The notes beneath the pieces are model-generated. The model ran no database searches and was not told the origin of the DNA. It was given only the letters and a program-made list of their open reading frames with translations. Positions 53,501 through 62,389 of a stretch of DNA of 64,000 nt are shown in pieces. Positions within the stretch are counted from its first letter, which is position 1; each line of letters begins with the position of its first letter. Where the stretch lies: NCBI GenBank assembly GCA_964648215.1, contig CAZYMF010000003.1:1-64000 (forward strand). Reading direction: 5' to 3'. The position numbers and the translations under genes are program-made. Source of the DNA: CAZYMF01 sp964648215. GTDB taxonomy: Bacteria > Desulfobacterota > Binatia > HRBIN30 > JACQVA1.

Positions 53501-53799
53501 ACGGTCTGGACGCGATGGAGAAGCTGGCCAGCGGCCGGTTCCGCCTCGTCGTCACCGATCTGGAGATGCCCCGTATGCACGGCTACGAGCTGATCGCGGA
53601 GATGCGGCGCCATCCGCACTTCCAACACCTCCCGGTGATCGTCTGCAGCTCGCGCTCCAGCGAGAAGCACCGAAACCGCGCGCGCGAGGTCGGAGCCCAG
53701 GGCTACATCACCAAGCCCTTCACAAAAGAGCAGCTGGTGGCCGAGATCGAGCGCCTGACGCAACAAGTGGACGAGGACATCGGAACCGTCGAGGCCTGA
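50527..53799 (+). CDS. CheA-type hybrid histidine kinase with three HPt domains and C-terminal receiver
   Basis: This 1090-residue kinase resembles ChpA/FrzE-type proteins. Three HPt domains carry histidines at 50 (GHSLKGTA), 223 (FHTIKGSA) and 349 (FHTLKGAA). A dimerisation domain lies at about 465-520, and the HATPase domain has MVRNAVSHGIE near 674 and SGRGVGMDVV near 770. A CheW-like P5 domain lies at about 810-945. The C-terminal receiver has Asp1011 (VVTDLEMP) and a KPF lysine. Three HPt sites plus a receiver give a phosphorelay of several steps in one chain. It starts within the cheR stop. The partners are the receiver proteins encoded upstream and CheB. Confidence 0.95.
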   Translation: MADRFTIDSIKDLFRDDVQRFARGMRARLEQLVSNPRDSGALDELRALGHSLKGTASLVGLTYLSRAGAVIDRVGEVAGTYLNNDPGEALVIFRQMQASLIFIEQLLDDCLARTNPETQENLYTEMLMTFSGRVRSYLHDIDVPSTDPSADTVETPPAPSLEESGDEIDAAAEETDADWDAELAEVFAAELESHLARVPELAGLLASPDTQETACAQLSRIFHTIKGSAAMVGRDDLAAVAKRLQDDFGTAAEDPRRRPLTSEFIAAAQEAMDRVFAAAGQTAPRLSPAVEAPAPVGLDQQDIDLERELLDAFTIDATEAIEASEQLLLELERQPDDRSLLQALFRHFHTLKGAAAAVGLETVAEQLHHGESLLEAVLDSEITVDPAKLVDFLFRLTDSVTGLINGARGVRDEQRTILADVPGEIAALTAAAATLAEAASDVAAVEQETAAEAEVGPEATAARSADQETNIVRIQATRLDALMNQVGQLVVSRTRMDRKIQAFAELRDKLYYCRTRLAEIIEGFQERYEFNTGDPATPSAMRAGTPARGDATRAPADDFFTDLEFDKYDDINILSRSVIELATDTGEIADQLGGFIDAFGEEARQFSKITSGLQRQITRLRLVPLDTLLRRLLRPVRDAARHAGKLVDLHFDGSDVQLDKSIVEALYPPLLHMVRNAVSHGIETPAVRQARGKRTVGVIRIAASQRHNSVLLSVQDDGAGLDFGAILNRGRSLGLIGPGEDPSREQLLPLIFQPGFSTGETVTDLSGRGVGMDVVARDIAALNGSLLVDSKDGQGATIRIALPTTTSIDEVLLLETGAQVYGMPIDFVEQVIAIDTSELEQVGTQKMLRVRNELLPILMLGPLAGEMPLGETAVAVVLRAGDRAMALLVDRVQAQQEVVIRPLGKVIEAHPFLSGATISGAGAVIFVLHVGRLFDVLAAVSDRQATFIMSAASDQAPIEARAILVVDDSISVRKLAARFLESEGLEVDTAVDGLDAMEKLASGRFRLVVTDLEMPRMHGYELIAEMRRHPHFQHLPVIVCSSRSSEKHRNRAREVGAQGYITKPFTKEQLVAEIERLTQQVDEDIGTVEA

Positions 53800-53819
53800 C
53801 CCCGGAGGAATGGACCGCC

Positions 53820-55025
53820 ATGGCGACGTCAGCGGGGCAGGAGACGGCACAACAAGCTGGCACGCAGCCGCGCGACCGGCGGCTGCGCATCCTGGTGGCC
53901 GATGACTCCGGCTTGATGCGCCGGACCATCACGCAGATCCTGCAGTCGGAGGGCGACATCGAAGTGATCGCCACGGCGCGCGACGGTGCCGAGGCGATCG
54001 AGCTGGCGGAGCGCCTGCGGCCCGACGTCATCACCATGGACGTCAACATGCCGCGGGTCGACGGACTACGCGCCGTCGAGGTCATCATGGGACGATGCCC
54101 GATGCCCATCGTCATCATCAGCTCCTACACCAAGCGGGGCGGCAAGGCCGCAGCGCAGGCGTTGGGCTTCGGCGCCGTGGAGATCGTCGAGAAGCCGTCT
54201 CAGGTCGGGGTGAGCCTCGATCTGGATCTTCAAGCGGGGGAGATCCGCTCCAAGGTGCGCGCGGCTGCCCGGGTCCGCGTCGTGCGCACCGCCTCGTTCG
54301 GCATGAACCGCCGGCCGAGCACCGTGGAGCCTCTACGATCGACGGCCCCCGTCAAGGCCGTGAGGAGAAACCGAAAGGACAAGGGTTTCCCCATCGTGGC
54401 CATCGGCGCTTCGACCGGCGGCCCGGCCGCTCTCGGCGAAATGCTGCCCATGTTGCCCGCCGGCTTTCTCGGCGCCATCGTCATCGTGCAACACATGCCG
54501 CCCGGCTACACCAGCGATCTGGCTCATTGCCTCGACCAGCGCTCCGCCATCACCGTCGTCGAGGCACGCCACGACGACCCGCTGCAACCGGGGGTCGCCT
54601 ACGTTGCCCCCGGCGGCTTGCACATGGAAGTGGCGGGCGAGCGCGTGCGGCTGCATACCGGCGCGCGCCAGAACATGCATCGCCCCAGCGTCGATGTGCT
54701 GTTCGACAGCCTCACCGGCGTCGCACACCGCGTGCAAGCCGTGCTGCTGAGCGGCATGGGGGACGATGGTGTCCAGGCGATGAAGACGTTGCGGTCGGCC
54801 GGCGCCGCGACGATGGCTCAGGACGAGCCGAGCTCGGTGGTGTGGGGAATGCCCGGGGCCGCGGTAAAGGCCGGCTGCGCCGCGCTGCAGCTCCCGCCCA
54901 TCCGGCTGGCCGAGTACCTGTGCGCCGCCGTTGGTGTTGCGGGCGCGCCGATGACTCCGGTGACCGAGTTGTCCTGCATCGTCGCCGATGGCACCGACGG
55001 GGCGGGACCAGGCCGCGCGCGATGA
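53820..55025 (+). CDS. cheB: CheB protein-glutamate methylesterase
   Basis: This 401-residue enzyme removes methyl groups from chemoreceptors. It has an N-terminal receiver with Asp74 (VITMDVNMPRVDG). The C-terminal methylesterase has Ser198 (GASTGGPA), His225 (VQHMPPG) and an Asp in GMGDDG (315-316). GGAGG lies seven bases before the ATG. CheA phosphorylation would activate it. It ends 10 bases before the coiled-coil gene, so that gene is in the same operon. Confidence 0.96.
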   Translation: MATSAGQETAQQAGTQPRDRRLRILVADDSGLMRRTITQILQSEGDIEVIATARDGAEAIELAERLRPDVITMDVNMPRVDGLRAVEVIMGRCPMPIVIISSYTKRGGKAAAQALGFGAVEIVEKPSQVGVSLDLDLQAGEIRSKVRAAARVRVVRTASFGMNRRPSTVEPLRSTAPVKAVRRNRKDKGFPIVAIGASTGGPAALGEMLPMLPAGFLGAIVIVQHMPPGYTSDLAHCLDQRSAITVVEARHDDPLQPGVAYVAPGGLHMEVAGERVRLHTGARQNMHRPSVDVLFDSLTGVAHRVQAVLLSGMGDDGVQAMKTLRSAGAATMAQDEPSSVVWGMPGAAVKAGCAALQLPPIRLAEYLCAAVGVAGAPMTPVTELSCIVADGTDGAGPGRAR

Positions 55026-55035
55026 GTGACGTAGC

Positions 55036-58000
55036 ATGACCGAACGAGACGAGTCGCAACCCGAAACCAGCCCCGAGGATCTCGTCTGCCTACAGTCGGC
55101 TCTCGAAGAGCTCCGTCGCGAGCGCGATAACCTGATTCGGCGACTGCAGACCGCGGAGAGCGGCTCGCGAGAGAAGTCACAACTCTCGGAGTCGAAGCTG
55201 CGCGAGGCCTTGGCCCAGATCGATGCCCTCAAGCGCAACATGCAGGCTGTCCGGGCCCGTCTGGAGGCGGAGACACAGGCAGCGAAGCAACAGGCGGAAC
55301 AGGCGCAAGCCGGCCTCGAGCAGACCAGAGTGGCGGCCGAGGAGTTGCGCGTCGCCAACGCCGAGCTGAGCACCGCGCTCGAAGCGGCGCAGTTTCGCGT
55401 CGCCGATCTCGAAACCGAGAGCGGCATCCACCAGGCGGAGATCGAGCGCCAGAACGAGGAGCACACCAGCGCCAACGCAAAGATCACGACACTGCAGGCC
55501 GAGGTGGAAGATCTCAGTCGTCGGCTCGCCGAGCGCACGCAGGCAGCGGAGGCCACCGGCGCGCAGCTGGCAGAGATCGGTCAGGCGCTGGTGTCCGCGC
55601 GCGAACAGCTGGCCTCGATGGAAGATGCCCTCGGCGGGCTGACGACGGAACGGGATCGGCTGCAGGCGGAGCTCGCTGCCACGCGGCAGCAGCACGCGGA
55701 AGAAGCCGGGCTGCGTGCCGAGCTGGAGCAGCGCCTGAGCCGCCTCGGCGAAGAGCTGGCGTCGTCACGCGGCCGCGAGGACGACCTGTCCCAGGCGCTC
55801 GATCAGCTGCGTCAGGAGCAGGTGCGTGAGCGCGAGGAGACGGACTCCCGCCTGCAAGAGCTCGCCGCGCGGCAGGCAGCCGAGCAGCAGCGCCGGGAGG
55901 AGATCGACCGCGAGCTGGCGGCCGCGCGAGCGGCGCACGCCGAAGAGCTGGGCCTGTGGCAGGAGACCGCCGCCCAGCGTGAGGCCGAGCTGGTCGAAGC
56001 GCGGGACGACCTGGCGCGACGACTCGAAGAGGAGCAGTCGCAGACGGTACTGGCGCGGGAGGAGATCGCCACCCTGGGCGAGCGCCTCAGCGGTATCGAG
56101 GCCGATCGGCTCGCCGGCGACAAGCGCCGCCAGGAGATCGAACAGGAGCTGGAAGCGGTACGTGACGCGCGCGCGCAGGAACGCCAGCTCTTCGAGGCCG
56201 CGGCCCAGGAACGAGAGGAAGCCCACCGGCGCGAGCTCGACGACACGCGCAGCTCGTTGCGGGTGCAACACGAGGAGCTGACCCGGCAACTCTCCGCGGT
56301 GATGGCCGAACGCGACGCTGCCGCGACGCTGCACGCCGACATGGAGCGAAGGCTCGAGGCCGCGGTGCAGGAGCACCAGGGGCTTCTCACCGAGATCGAT
56401 GCCCGCCATCAGGAAGACCAGGCTCGGTGGCAAGAGGCGATCGGCTCTCTCGAAGCCGCGGTGACCGAACGCGATGCCCGGATTGCCGAGCTCGCCGACG
56501 AGGCGGATCACCTGCGGCAGCAGCAACAGGCACTCACCGAGACGGCGCAGCAGCGCGAAGCCGAGCTTCACAGCGAGCGCGATCACCAGCGGCAGGAGAT
56601 CGAAGAGGTTCGCGGAGAGCTGGACTCCCTGCGCGCGACTCACGAGCAAGCCCGGGCGCACATTCAAAGCCTCGAGGAACAGGGAGCGGCTCGGGAAAGC
56701 GAGCGGGCACACCTCGCCGAGGAGCTTCGCGAACGCGAGGCCCGTCTGGAACAGATCGGCAACGAGACCGACCATCTGCGCCAGCAACACGCGGCCACGC
56801 TGCAGGCGCTGGCGGACACACAGCAACGCGAATCCGCGTTGGGCTCCGCCCGCGCCGAGCTGCAGCAGGAGCTCGACGCCACCCGCGCCGAGGTCCTGAC
56901 GTCGCAGGCAACCGTCGAAGCGGCACAGGCGCAGATCCGGTCGCTGGAGGAGCAGCTCGGCGACAAGACGTCCGAGCATGCGTCCCTACGGGAGCGGGGA
57001 CACTCTCTGGAGCAAGCGCTCCAAGAGCGCGATGCCCGGGCCGAGCAGCTGGAAGCCGAGATCGAGCGACTACGGCAGCAGCAGTCCGATGGCACAAAGT
57101 CGGCCCACGAGCGTGAGGCCGAGTGGCGCGCGGCGCAGGAGAGTCTGCAGCAGGAGCTGGCGGCGGCGCGCGAGGAGCTCGACAAGCGCCGCATCTCGAC
57201 CGAAGCCATGCGCACGCAGATGCAGGCCTTGGACAATCAGCTCGCCGAGCGCGACACGGTTCGCAACGCTCTGTCCGAGCGCATTGCGGCTCTGGAACGC
57301 GAGGTGCAGGCCCGCGACAGTCGCGTCGCTCGGCTGGAAGCCGACGTCGACACGCGCAATCGGGAATCGAACGACCGGCAAGAGGCCTTCGGCGAACGCG
57401 AGGCGGCGCTCGTCGCCGCCGCTGCGGAGCTGGAACGGCAGCGCGCCGAAGAGCAGGCCGAGGCGGCTCGCGCGCGCGAGCAGGCAGCAGCAGCCGCCGA
57501 GCGGATCCGCGGCCTCGAAGAACACCTGACCGGACGGGAGGTCGCGGAACAGTCGCTCGCGAGCCGCGTGGCGGAGCTCGAAACCGACCTGCGTGCCCGC
57601 GACGCCCGCGTGGACGAGCTGAGCGGCGAGCTGACGCAGGCCCGCAAACACGCCGAGGAAGAGCTCTCGGTGTGGCAGGAAACCGCGAGCTCGCGCGAGG
57701 CCGAGCTGGTCGCCGCGCGCGACGCCTTGACGCAGCAACTCACGGCCGCGCGCGCAGAAGGCGACTCCCTGGGCGAGCGCTTGCGCGGCGTGGAGGCGGA
57801 GATCGAGCGTCTCTCGCAAGCGACCCAAGGCAACGAGGCCAAGTTGCACGACGAGCACGAGGCTCTACAACGCGAGCTGATCGAGGCCCGGGACGGCCTG
57901 GCCGGCAGAGACGCAGACGTCGAGGGGCTCCGGCAGCAAGTCGAGGCCCTCGAGAGTCAGCTGGCGGCCCGCGAACAAGAGTTGCAGTCCCTACGCACGG

Positions 58001-59294
58001 AAGCCGGCAGCAGCGCTGCCAGCGCCGAGCAAGACGCCGCAGCGAACGAGCAACACACGGCCGAGCTAATGCGGCAGCTCGAGGATCTGCAAGAACAGAC
58101 CGTCGCTGCGCTGCAGGCCCAAGAGATCATGGGGACACGCATCGAGGAGCTCGACCGCGAGCGCCGCGAGCTGCTGGTGCGCCTCGACGAAGCGACCGCC
58201 CTCACCGCACAGCTCGACCGCGATTGCGAACGTCTGCGGCGCGACCGGGGCTCTGGCGACGACACGCGCAAGCTACGGGCCGAAATCGCTCGGCTGGAAG
58301 CCAAGATCCAGGAGATCGAACAGCAGCACAGCGACGCCGTGCAACGACACTCGGCCGCCGTGGCCGGCTACATGGTCGAGCTCAACCAGCGCAGCGAGAC
58401 GTTGCACCAGCGCAACCAGGAGCTGCAGCATGCCGTGGAAGAGCTCAACTTGACGCACCAGACCTGCGAGGACGCCTTGGCGCAGGTCGAGAGCCTACGC
58501 CAAGAGCGCGCCGAGCTCGATCGGCAGCTGCGCGACTCGCACGCCGGCGCAAGCAACGCAGCCGTGGCGGGTCCTGCGACCCCCCTCAAGCTGCAGGAAC
58601 CCACCGCCCCCGCGCCGGGTACGACGGAAAGCAAACCGGCCGCAACCGCCAACGGTGGCGCCACGCCCAAGCGCGTCCCGGCGCCGGAGGTGCCCCCGCC
58701 GCCGACAGCGCCGGGAAAGGCGAAGGTGGCGACGGGACCCATCACGTTGGTTCACCTCGAGGAGAACAAGGCGCTGCGGGAATCATTGCGCCAAGCCCTG
58801 GGGCATGTCCCTGGCTCGCGCTATCTCAACGCCCCCGACGGCAGCCGTCAAAACGGCTCCGGGGCACGCATGTTGGCCGTCAACCTCCTCAATCGAACGC
58901 AAGACGCTCTCGCCGTGCTGCTGTCCGCGGTGACCACGGACTCCGACGCGGAGGAGATCTTCGCCTACTGCGCCGACGGCTCGTGCGGTTTCTCCTTCGG
59001 CGTCGTCGATTTCTTCGCCCATCCGATCGACCCCGACGCCTGCATCACGCGCTTGCTCGAACGGCGCGGCACGGTACAGCGCCTGCTGGCGGTGAGCGAG
59101 AATGTCGAGATGACCGGCGCCCTGCGCGAGGTGCTGTCCCGCATGCGGTGCTCCACGTCGGTGGCCTTCGACGTACGCCAGGCGATCGATCTGTTGCCGA
59201 TGATCAAGCCGGAGGTCGTCCTGGTCGATTTCGCCCTCCCTCGCGGCGAAGGGCTACGATTGGTCGGCCGCCTGCGCTCCGACCCCAAAACGCG
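55036..59294 (+). CDS. Giant coiled-coil protein with C-terminal receiver-like domains, 3' end lost in the gap
   Basis: About 1,419 codons are visible before the Ns. Residues about 10-1165 are almost continuous heptad-rich coiled coil (Glu, Arg, Gln, Ala, Leu, with repeated LEEQL, ARE and RLR words) with no signal or membrane helix. A Pro/Ala/Thr linker lies at about 1175-1234. The first receiver-like domain (about 1235-1345) lacks a clear phosphorylation site. The second (about 1347 on) has LVDFALPRGEG with Asp1398, so it may be phosphorylated. The combination recalls myxobacterial polarity proteins AglZ and FrzS, but with the domains in reverse order. The end of the second domain is hidden by the gap. 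GC-rich repeats inside may hinder assembly. Confidence 0.8.
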
Positions 59295-59394
59295 NNNNNN
59301 NNNNNNNNNNNNNNNNNNNNNNNNNNNNNNNNNNNNNNNNNNNNNNNNNNNNNNNNNNNNNNNNNNNNNNNNNNNNNNNNNNNNNNNNNNNNNN
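59295..59394. other. Assembly gap of 100 Ns
   Basis: Exactly 100 Ns interrupt the coiled-coil gene. A fixed 100-N run is a scaffolding convention, so the true missing length and sequence are unknown. The sequence on the two sides may not be truly adjacent. Confidence 0.95.
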
Positions 59395-59446
59395 AGTGAT
59401 AATCGAGACTCCGCGGTTGTGCCGTCCTTACGGAAGGAGAAATACC

Positions 59447-59707
59447 ATGCGTACCCGGCTTCTGCCCCTATTGGTGGCCCTTGGTCTATTGGTTGCCACG
59501 GCAGGATCAGCCCTGGCCGTCAACTGTGCCCAGGTGCGACGCTATCTGAGTACCGGCCGTTCGGTGCAGGATGTCGCCGATACGATGATCCTCAGTGTCG
59601 ATGAGGTCAAGAAATGCCAGCAGGAGGATAGCAAGGCCGAGCAGAAAGCCGGGCAGAAAGCCGCCGACAAGCCCGCCACAGCACCCGCTCCAGTCAAGAA
59701 GAAGTAA
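59447..59707 (+). CDS. Small secreted protein of unknown function
   Basis: This 86-residue protein begins with a clear signal peptide (LLPLLVALGLLVATAGSALA). A mature part of about 40 residues follows (VNCAQVRRYLSTGRSVQDVADTM) with two cysteines (near residues 26 and 58) that could form a disulfide, then a Lys/Ala-rich tail. GGAAGGAG lies six bases before the ATG. The mature segment resembles a short helix-turn-helix by pattern (TGRSVQDVADTMILSVDEVKKC), but a periplasmic location makes DNA binding unlikely. I do not recognise the family. Confidence 0.75.
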   Translation: MRTRLLPLLVALGLLVATAGSALAVNCAQVRRYLSTGRSVQDVADTMILSVDEVKKCQQEDSKAEQKAGQKAADKPATAPAPVKKK

Positions 59708-59744
59708 AGGTCGTGGGCTTCCTCGGCGCCGTCGCAGGGCGCCA

Positions 59745-60014
59745 TCAGGCAGCCTCTCCCGGCGCGCGAGTCGTCAGTGCCAGCGCATGGATGTCGCGCT
59801 GCATGTGCACTCCCAGCGCATCGTAAACCATGCGATGGCGCTCGACCGACGACTTCCCGGCAAAATCCGGCGAGACGACCGTGACGATGTAGTGTCCCCC
59901 GCCAGCGGCGGCGCCGGCATGCCCGGCGTGGCGCCAACTGTCGTCCACCACTTCCAAGTGCGCGATGGTGAGCCGAGAGCGCAAGGCGTCTTCGATCGCT
60001 TCAATCGTCGTCAT
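59745..60014 (-). CDS. BolA-family protein
   Basis: This 89-residue BolA-family protein has an N-terminal helix, a central DDSWRHAGHAGA-type stretch with histidines, and ERHRMVYDALG near the C-terminus. BolA proteins bind monothiol glutaredoxins with an iron-sulfur cluster and act in iron-sulfur homeostasis or transcription. The ATG at 60014 is used; codons before it are TTG GGC. It is the next gene after the selenocysteine peroxiredoxin on the minus strand. No glutaredoxin gene is nearby. Confidence 0.92.
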   Translation of the reverse strand: MTTIEAIEDALRSRLTIAHLEVVDDSWRHAGHAGAAAGGGHYIVTVVSPDFAGKSSVERHRMVYDALGVHMQRDIHALALTTRAPGEAA

Positions 60015-60068
60015 GCCCAAACCACCCTAGCGGGGCGGCAGCTCGAGCGAAATGGACAGGCACGGGCA

Positions 60069-60527
60069 TCACGCGGCGAGCGCACGCAGAGCCTCCGCCG
60101 CCTCCGCAATATGGTGGTCGACGTCGAGCTCGGCGTGGATGACACGCCGGATGGTGCCCTTCTTGTCGATGACGAAGGTTACGCGCTTGGCCAGCAGCCA
60201 GCCACCCAGTCGCAACACGCCGTAGGCCCGGCCGATGTCGCGGCCGGGATCGCCGATCATCGGGAACTCCACCTGCTGTGCCTGCGCAAACTCCGCCTGC
60301 CTCTCCGGTGAATCGAGACTCACGCCGATGACCTCGGCGCCCAGCTCGGCGAGCTCCGCGTAGCGATCGCGGAACCCCCGAGCTTCGCGCGTTCAGCCCG
60401 GGGTGAAGGCCTTGGGGAAGAAGTACAGCACGACGTGGCGCTGGCCGCGAAAATCGCGCAACCGCACCGATCGGCCGTCGGCCAGAGTAGCCGTGAAATC
60501 CGGTGCCTTGTCGCCCTCCCTCAGCAT
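60069..60527 (-). CDS. Peroxiredoxin with in-frame TGA at the peroxidatic cysteine: probable selenoprotein
   Basis: Read through one TGA, the frame gives a 152-residue thioredoxin-fold peroxiredoxin (AhpC/TSA, Bcp-like) with no other interruption. It begins MLREGDKAPDF and continues GQRHVVLYFFPKAFTPG-[TGA]-TREARGFRDRYAEL, then SLDSPERQAEF and VTFVIDKKGTIRRV. The TGA at 60393-60395 is codon 45, where the family has Cys in PGCT. A SECIS-like hairpin follows. Together these indicate selenocysteine insertion, giving a fast peroxidase. The usual resolving-region Cys five residues on is Arg, so the enzyme may use an external thiol. GGAG precedes the ATG at 60527. A point error turning TGC into TGA is the main alternative. 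Automatic annotation would report only the C-terminal part. Confidence 0.85.
60351..60377 (-). promoter_or_regulatory. SECIS-like hairpin downstream of the selenocysteine TGA
   Basis: On the minus strand, ten consecutive pairs (including two G-U) join 60377-60368 to 60360-60351 around a seven-base loop, AUCGCUA. The loop begins 25 bases after the TGA, inside the usual range for bacterial selenocysteine elements. If the closing G-C pair opens, the loop begins with G, as such elements usually require. It lies in coding sequence, as bacterial SECIS elements do. Confidence 0.6.
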
Positions 60528-60537
60528 CGCCTCTCCT

Positions 60538-61296
60538 TCACTGCGCCGGCCCGAAGAGCTTGCCCAGGCTCGTTTTGTGCGCCCCGGCCGGAATGCTGAA
60601 GTCGCTGTCCGGCACGTCGGCGTGGGCGACGCTTCGTACCTCCCGGGTATAGCTGCCGGCCGTATGGTAGACGACGGTCTTCAGCGGGAAACCGGAGGCC
60701 ACCAGCTTCTCGTAGTCCGGACTGCGGTAGAGGGCGTGGAAATCCTTGGCGGAGTTGCCGACCATCGCCACCGCCATCTTGCGCTGGCACTCGATGTAGT
60801 TGTCCGGCTTCAAATCGTCGCTGAGGTTGAGCGCGGTGGTCAACCAGATCTCCTGGAACTTGGTGCCGTTGGCCAGGATGACGTACTTGACCGCATCGTA
60901 GCCCGCGATCTTCGCCGTTTCATCTGTCTTCTGCACCTCGATCTTGGGCAGCGAGGCGACATCCACCTTGGGCACCGAACCCGCGGTCGTGCTCCCATCC
61001 CGCTGCGTCGCAGCGATTTGAGCCGCATACTCGGCGAGCGTTCCCGACCAGTAGCTGTTGCGCTCCGGCACGTAGATGGCGAACCGCCCCTTGACGCAGT
61101 CCTGGATCGTGATCGCGTTCGGCTGGCTGAGGCGGATCCGCCCCTGCGACACGCGCATGGTGGCGGGCTCGGCCGGCCGCGTCTCCCCGTTGGGCTTGGC
61201 GGAGACGGTGTTTTCCTCGATGACCCAACCGGCCCACGCGGTCGAAACCGCGCCCAGAGTCAACAACCCGACGGCCAGAGCGTGCACTACTCGCAT
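60538..61296 (-). CDS. DUF4412-like secreted protein
   Basis: This 252-residue protein has an N-terminal signal peptide (VVHALAVGLLTLGAVSTAWA). The mature beta-rich domain resembles DUF4412/outer-membrane-lipoprotein-sorting-like proteins: MRVSQGRIRLSQPNAITIQDC, then TAKIAGYDAVKYVILANGTKFQEIWLT, and a C-terminal FSIPAGAHKTSLGKLF. Its role is unknown; such proteins are often periplasmic binding proteins. GAGGAG lies eight bases before ATG 61296, better than an in-frame GTG upstream. It is 10 bases before the peroxiredoxin ATG on the same strand, so the two are probably cotranscribed. Confidence 0.78.
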   Translation of the reverse strand: MRVVHALAVGLLTLGAVSTAWAGWVIEENTVSAKPNGETRPAEPATMRVSQGRIRLSQPNAITIQDCVKGRFAIYVPERNSYWSGTLAEYAAQIAATQRDGSTTAGSVPKVDVASLPKIEVQKTDETAKIAGYDAVKYVILANGTKFQEIWLTTALNLSDDLKPDNYIECQRKMAVAMVGNSAKDFHALYRSPDYEKLVASGFPLKTVVYHTAGSYTREVRSVAHADVPDSDFSIPAGAHKTSLGKLFGPAQ

Positions 61297-61379
61297 GCGT
61301 GGACTCCTCACGAACGAATTGAGGTGGAAGTCTAGAGGCCGCCGGCAGCGAAGTCAATTTTCGCCCGGTCTTCTGCGGG

Positions 61380-62252
61380 CTAGCCACGCAAGGCGCTGGC
61401 GCGCCCGACCACGGCCTTGGTTCCGTCGGGCTTCTCGCACCAGACGTCGAGAACCACCCTCGTCTTGCTCCCCTCCGGCCGCTCTTCGCGGACTTTGCCG
61501 CGACTCACCACCGTGTCTTCCGCCCACACGACGTTGACCAGGCTCACGTCGAGGCTGCCGCCGAGAAACCAACCGGCTCCAAACGCTCGCGTCATGATCT
61601 CGGAGAGAAAGCAGATCGACATCATCCCCTGCACGACGATGTCGGGAAACCCCAGCATTCGGGCCATGTCGCGATCGTTGTGATAGTTCTTCTCCGGCCC
61701 CGAGAAGGCCTGGCACATCGGCAGCAGGATCTTGCGGCTCGTCGAAGGAATCTCCTCGCCCGTGCCGCCGCCGACCTCGAAGCGTCGATCGCCGCGCCTC
61801 TCGCGGTCCTTGTCGACCACCACGGCGTCCCGGGTCGGCTCGTCGGCGAGAAAGCTCTGATGCGTGCGGCTGCGCTGCAGCCAGCGGCCGGCGGCGTCCG
61901 TGATCAACACCTCGTTCACGACGTAGTCGCGGTTGCGCTTGCGGTAGCGCTCGACCACCGTCGACCGGGTGCGCACCACCTCGCCGACCATCATCGGGCG
62001 GAACATCTGCCATTCCTGGCGCGCGTGCAGGTTGCCGATCAGATTGGGCAGATACCAGCTGAGGTCGCGATAGACTTCGGAGTGCAGGAGCAACGCCGGA
62101 GCAATGGCGGCGCCGAACGGGGAATCGCCACGATACCAAGCGTTCCGGTCACCGGTTCCGGCCTCGTAGATCGAGACGAGCTCGGGGGTAACCGGGCACT
62201 CGCGCCCGCCGACGTCTTTGCCAACGTATACCTCGTGATGATCGAAATGCAT
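61380..62252 (-). CDS. MaoC-like dehydratase (two hot-dog domains)
   Basis: This 290-residue protein has the length and pattern of MaoC/FAS1-type hydratases with two hot-dog domains. The N-terminal part (residues 1-140) includes GDRNAWYRGDSPFGAAIAPA and RPMMVGEVVRTRSTVVERY. The C-terminal half has a conserved FSGPEKNYHNDRDMARMLGFPDIVVQG segment, which carries the Asp/His hydratase dyad in the family. It would hydrate an enoyl-CoA or dehydrate a 3-hydroxyacyl thioester. GAGAGGAA lies before ATG 62252. It is divergent from the deacetylase gene, 137 bases apart. The substrate is unknown. Confidence 0.85.
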   Translation of the reverse strand: MHFDHHEVYVGKDVGGRECPVTPELVSIYEAGTGDRNAWYRGDSPFGAAIAPALLLHSEVYRDLSWYLPNLIGNLHARQEWQMFRPMMVGEVVRTRSTVVERYRKRNRDYVVNEVLITDAAGRWLQRSRTHQSFLADEPTRDAVVVDKDRERRGDRRFEVGGGTGEEIPSTSRKILLPMCQAFSGPEKNYHNDRDMARMLGFPDIVVQGMMSICFLSEIMTRAFGAGWFLGGSLDVSLVNVVWAEDTVVSRGKVREERPEGSKTRVVLDVWCEKPDGTKAVVGRASALRG

Positions 62253-62389
62253 CGTTCCTCTCCCGGTCCCGGCACGACGATAGGGAACGCGCCGGCAGGC
62301 GTCAATTGGACGACTGCGCCCGCTCGGCGCAGGCTGCTGGCACAAGCGGCACCGTTTCGCTATCAGGAACCCGTATCCGCCCGCATCCC

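Noticed and set aside
57123..59294. A long alternative frame within the coiled-coil gene
   Set aside because: It has Arg/Ala/Gly-rich composition with no domain. The +1 frame has clear heptads and receiver-like segments.
60069..60323. A short 84-residue protein starting inside the peroxiredoxin
   Set aside because: It is the C-terminal part of the same peroxiredoxin, made visible only because the TGA ends the upstream reading.
60393..60395. Reading the TGA in the peroxiredoxin as simple gene decay
   Set aside because: It is the only disruption, lies exactly on the catalytic codon and is followed by a suitable hairpin. Decay would not target that codon. A sequencing error remains possible.
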